64,000 bases of DNA from Haemonchus contortus (taxonomy: Eukaryota > Nematoda > Chromadorea > Rhabditida > Trichostrongylidae): NCBI GenBank assembly GCA_000469685.2, contig LS997563.1, forward strand, positions 18,648,257-18,712,256, in the 5' to 3' direction. The translations under genes and the position numbers were made by a program. The notes below the pieces were generated by a model, which saw only the letters and a program-made list of their open reading frames with translations, had not been told where the DNA came from and searched no databases. Positions 61,323 to 64,000 of this stretch are shown piece after piece (the stretch's first letter is position 1; every line of letters begins with the position of its first letter).

Positions 61323-62293
61323 TTTGTTGTGTTTGTTGTTGATCTGTTCGGGGGGGGGGGTAGTGGAGGGGGTAAAGCAAGCAGTGATTGACCTCAACCT
61401 AGTTTTGATTCAGGGGCAGAGTAACCATTCAAACGACGCGGCGATTCCGAATAAAGCTGGATAGGGGCGTGTCTTACAATGGAGTCGACGAAAGGTGAGA
61501 ACTCATTCCTTGATCTCAGTGTCATGACTCTTCGTCATGATTAAGAGGAGACACATGGACACCGTCATCAATCAATCAATACTTCCAACGAGGCTCCAAA
61601 AATGCGGAAACTTCGCTTGTTCCCGCACCAAAATGCAAAATCGTGGATTTTCGTATATTCCCACACCAAGCACCAAATGCACCGCCCACCGGGGCCGCCC
61701 ATTTTTTTGGGGTATAAACGGCCCAGTTAGTGTCAATCCAGCAGTTCTTAGCAGTTCTCGAGAGTTCTCGGGTTCGGAGCTCTCGGCTCTGCTCTCGGCG
61801 GCTCTCTCAAGCAGTTCCCGACAGTTCGGCAACACCACAGCTCGGCGGTTCCAAAATCGGGCAGTACCGCGAACGGCACTGCTCCCAACTCCAAGCTCCT
61901 CGCCCTCCGCTTTCCAACAACCTAATGACAAGGAAGACAGACAGTAGCTTCCAATGAACAATGAACGAGAGCGGTGCGGTGCAACATTTTGAAGGAAATA
62001 AGCTGAACGCTCCAACTTGTCACCTGTCGGACCCACCACCAGCAATTCCAAAACAAGACGAACAGTGTTGCACAATCCTCAGAATGTTTGACCTTGTAAT
62101 GGTTCGAATTGTAGTTACGACTTGTTAACCCAGTAAATATTGAAATAAATATCCTATCAAGCATTCTACCACTGAGCCGTCGAAACACTCAGCCATTTTT
62201 GTTATTCCAACAACGTTGTGAGTATAGCTTTAGTAGAACAATGTTTACTCATTAATTTACGTTACAAGAAAGTTCCAACAATGTTGCCTTCAA
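61323..62293. other. Between hairpin elements, no gene called
   Basis: Contains a poly-G tract (61350) and a CTCTCGG/GCAGTTC-rich segment (61735-61860) that keeps both strands open (136 and 167 residues). No domain or splice logic was found, so no gene is called. Confidence 0.35.
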
Positions 62294-62516
62294 CGGCTGC
62301 TTTCATAGTCCGGCGTGCCGGGGCAGTGCTAAGGGGGAGGTCGCGTCGCGCCCAAGCTCCTTCGAAGGGCTGTAAACAAAGAAACACAAGATCAGAAATC
62401 ATTTGTACAAGCCCCTGGTTGTTTGGTTTTTGATCTTGTCCCTTTTTGTTTTCAGCCCTTCGAAGAGGCTGACCGACCGTCTGCCTCGGCACGCCGGCGG
62501 ACTATGAAAGCAGCCA
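62294..62516. mobile_element. GC-rich hairpin element, copy 3 (divergent)
   Basis: GGCTGCTTTCATAGTCCGGC at 62295 and GCCGGCGGACTATGAAAGCAGCC near 62495-62515 are the family termini. The arms are shorter, and the loop (62375-62440) differs from copies 1 and 2. Confidence 0.75.
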
Positions 62517-62805
62517 ATGCGTTAGTCATCGGGAAGGTTCAGTCGTGTTCCTGGGTTTCCGGTGATGATGTGGAAGGAAAGTAGCTCGAGAGCTTAAAAA
62601 CCAATTTTTTTTATTCTGGGCTACCAAAAAGTCATAGTCAACTCCATCAGCGATGCCTTAAGTATTGATTAGTAGTGACGAGTATTGATTGAGTTTTTTC
62701 TTGGCAGTTGATAGAGAACGATGAAGGCAGACGTTCCCTTTTTGTTCATCTATGTCGAAAGTCTGTGGTGAGATGCAGAGTTGCAAGCAATAAAGATGCC
62801 TTAAA

Positions 62806-63478
62806 GGCACGGTTCACGATGAAAACGGTTACTAAGTTCTTCCCTCAGGAATACTTAGTGGCCCCCATGGGTAGTAGAAGGGTCCCTCTCGCTCCCAAAA
62901 TCTTGACGGTCAGGGCATAGTGGAAGCCCTGTTGCTGTCTTGAGTCGCTTTCCCGCCTCTCGATCGATGTCACGTCAGACGAGTGTCGAGGCAATACAGA
63001 ATGCGAATATTCGTTCTAGGACCCACGCACAATCAGCCAATCGCCGAGTGATGAGGCGATGTTTTTCTCCCATGCTTTTTTCCTCTGCTATTCTTTTTGC
63101 TGCCGCTATCCCTTATTTAATTTCCTACTCCTAAAGGCTGAAAAAGGTGAGCTACTTTTGCAGTTACTAGGGTTTTTTTTGTTTATTTATGCCCATAAGT
63201 GTATGAATTTTTGCTTACCATTGTCTGCTATTCGCACCAGGACCCACACGCGCGCAGTGAAACAACTTGTTCAGCTAGTCCGCGCGCCCTTCACTTCTTC
63301 ATTCTTCTGGTCCCATTCACGTCCGGCCTCTTTTTTAACAGTTTTTCGAAGCCTTTTTTCACTTTGGGAGCACCGATTCACGCAGTTTCTCCACCTTCAT
63401 GGCACTATTTTCGACCTTGTCTTCCATTTTCCATCATAAACTGGATTACCCAAAATTATCATGAATTGTGCTTTTAAT
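62806..63478 (+). repeat. Long member of the AAGGCACRGTTCACGAT family (about 670 bp)
   Basis: Left end AAAGGCACGGTTCACGATGA and right end AATTATCATGAATTGTGCTT. It is homologous to 14479-15158 in inverted orientation. Small frames inside are incidental. Confidence 0.55.
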
Positions 63479-63509
63479 TACTGCTACAAAGTAGAACCCC
63501 AACAGAACG

Positions 63510-63715
63510 AGAGTTTTCGAGGCTTTTCGGCCTATGCAACAAGTTATGGTGGCCAGCCGATATTTAAGTCATGTTTTTATCCTCCCAAACGAATCTGGCA
63601 CTAATCAACTGACCCCGTAGTGAAGGAAGGCTTGATTGATCATGGCGGATATGGATCCGGCCGTAGGTCCTCGCACGATGTGTGTGTTATAGTGCGTTAC
63701 TTATCACTACAACAA
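63510..63715 (-). mobile_element. tRNA-derived SINE copy (degenerate, 3-prime part)
   Basis: The GGTTGTTGTAGTGATAAGTAACGC head is on the minus strand. The B-box is decayed, and the AAAACATGACTTAAATATCGGCTGGCCACC block is as in other copies. The distal tail is missing. Confidence 0.5.
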
Positions 63716-64000
63716 CCAGAAGTTGATAAGAATATTTATTCGACAACTGGCTAAAAGAAAGTGAAGAGTTTAATAACACTGGTTGTTGGCTCGAAAAGGT
63801 TGTTTGGCTGTGTTAATGAATCAGTCACCAGAGTATTAGTGAATGAAAAAGCTGCACGCACATCATTTACCTTATAAAATTCGAGGCTTTCTTTCCCTCC
63901 ATGCTAAACAAAGAGTGAAAACCGCTTCTGAGAAACTTTCGCCCCTTGCCCTTAAGGTTTACATGAGTTCAGCTTGCAAAGCTAGTGTATTCTGTTTTGT

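Noticed and set aside
60814..61380. Open frames across the GC-rich hairpins
   Set aside because: They mirror each other on the two strands and follow from the inverted repeat.
61537..62075. Long overlapping frames on both strands (136 and 167 residues)
   Set aside because: Both strands are open because of a biased CTCTCGG/GCAGTTC-rich sequence; no domain, splice logic or start context.

Overview
The window is nuclear DNA from an intron-rich nematode, most likely a clade V parasitic species such as a strongylid or hookworm. The evidence is three multi-exon genes whose best matches by motif and exon logic are the Caenorhabditis genes ulp-4, ire-1 and unc-105, 3-prime splice sites of the TTTTCAG type (including candidate spliced-leader acceptors just before start codons), and very heavy loading with small transposons. 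No genus is claimed. All gene models were built by hand from splice sites and reading phase; each sums to a whole number of codons, but none was checked against transcripts.

Layout. 783-8524, minus strand: a ten-exon SUMO-protease gene (ulp-4 type, 425 residues). 8.5-22.6 kb: a 14 kb divergent intergenic region made mostly of dispersed repeats (tRNA-derived SINE copies, and elements ending in AAGGCACAGTTCACGAT). 22677-59086, plus strand: ire-1, the ER-stress sensor kinase/RNase, 23 exons recognised, 903 residues, spread over 36 kb. Its introns hold an RTE-type retrotransposon (intron 7), a complete second gene on the opposite strand (intron 8: a degenerin/ENaC channel of the unc-105 type, 31351-43269, 16 exons, 918 residues), a deleted mariner and a Tc1-derived fold-back element side by side (intron 16), a short inverted-repeat element (intron 19) and a decayed Tc1/mariner fragment (intron 21). 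59.1-64 kb: downstream repeats, including three members of a striking GC-rich hairpin family.

How the genes relate. From memory, ire-1, unc-105 and ulp-4 are consecutive gene numbers on one C. elegans cosmid (C41C4.4, .5, .6), so this looks like an old conserved cluster. Here it is expanded by repeats, with unc-105 lying inside ire-1. The three products act in different places (ER membrane, muscle plasma membrane, SUMO system), so the linkage need not be functional. No RNA gene, CRISPR array or prokaryotic feature was found. tRNA-like boxes are present only as SINE heads.
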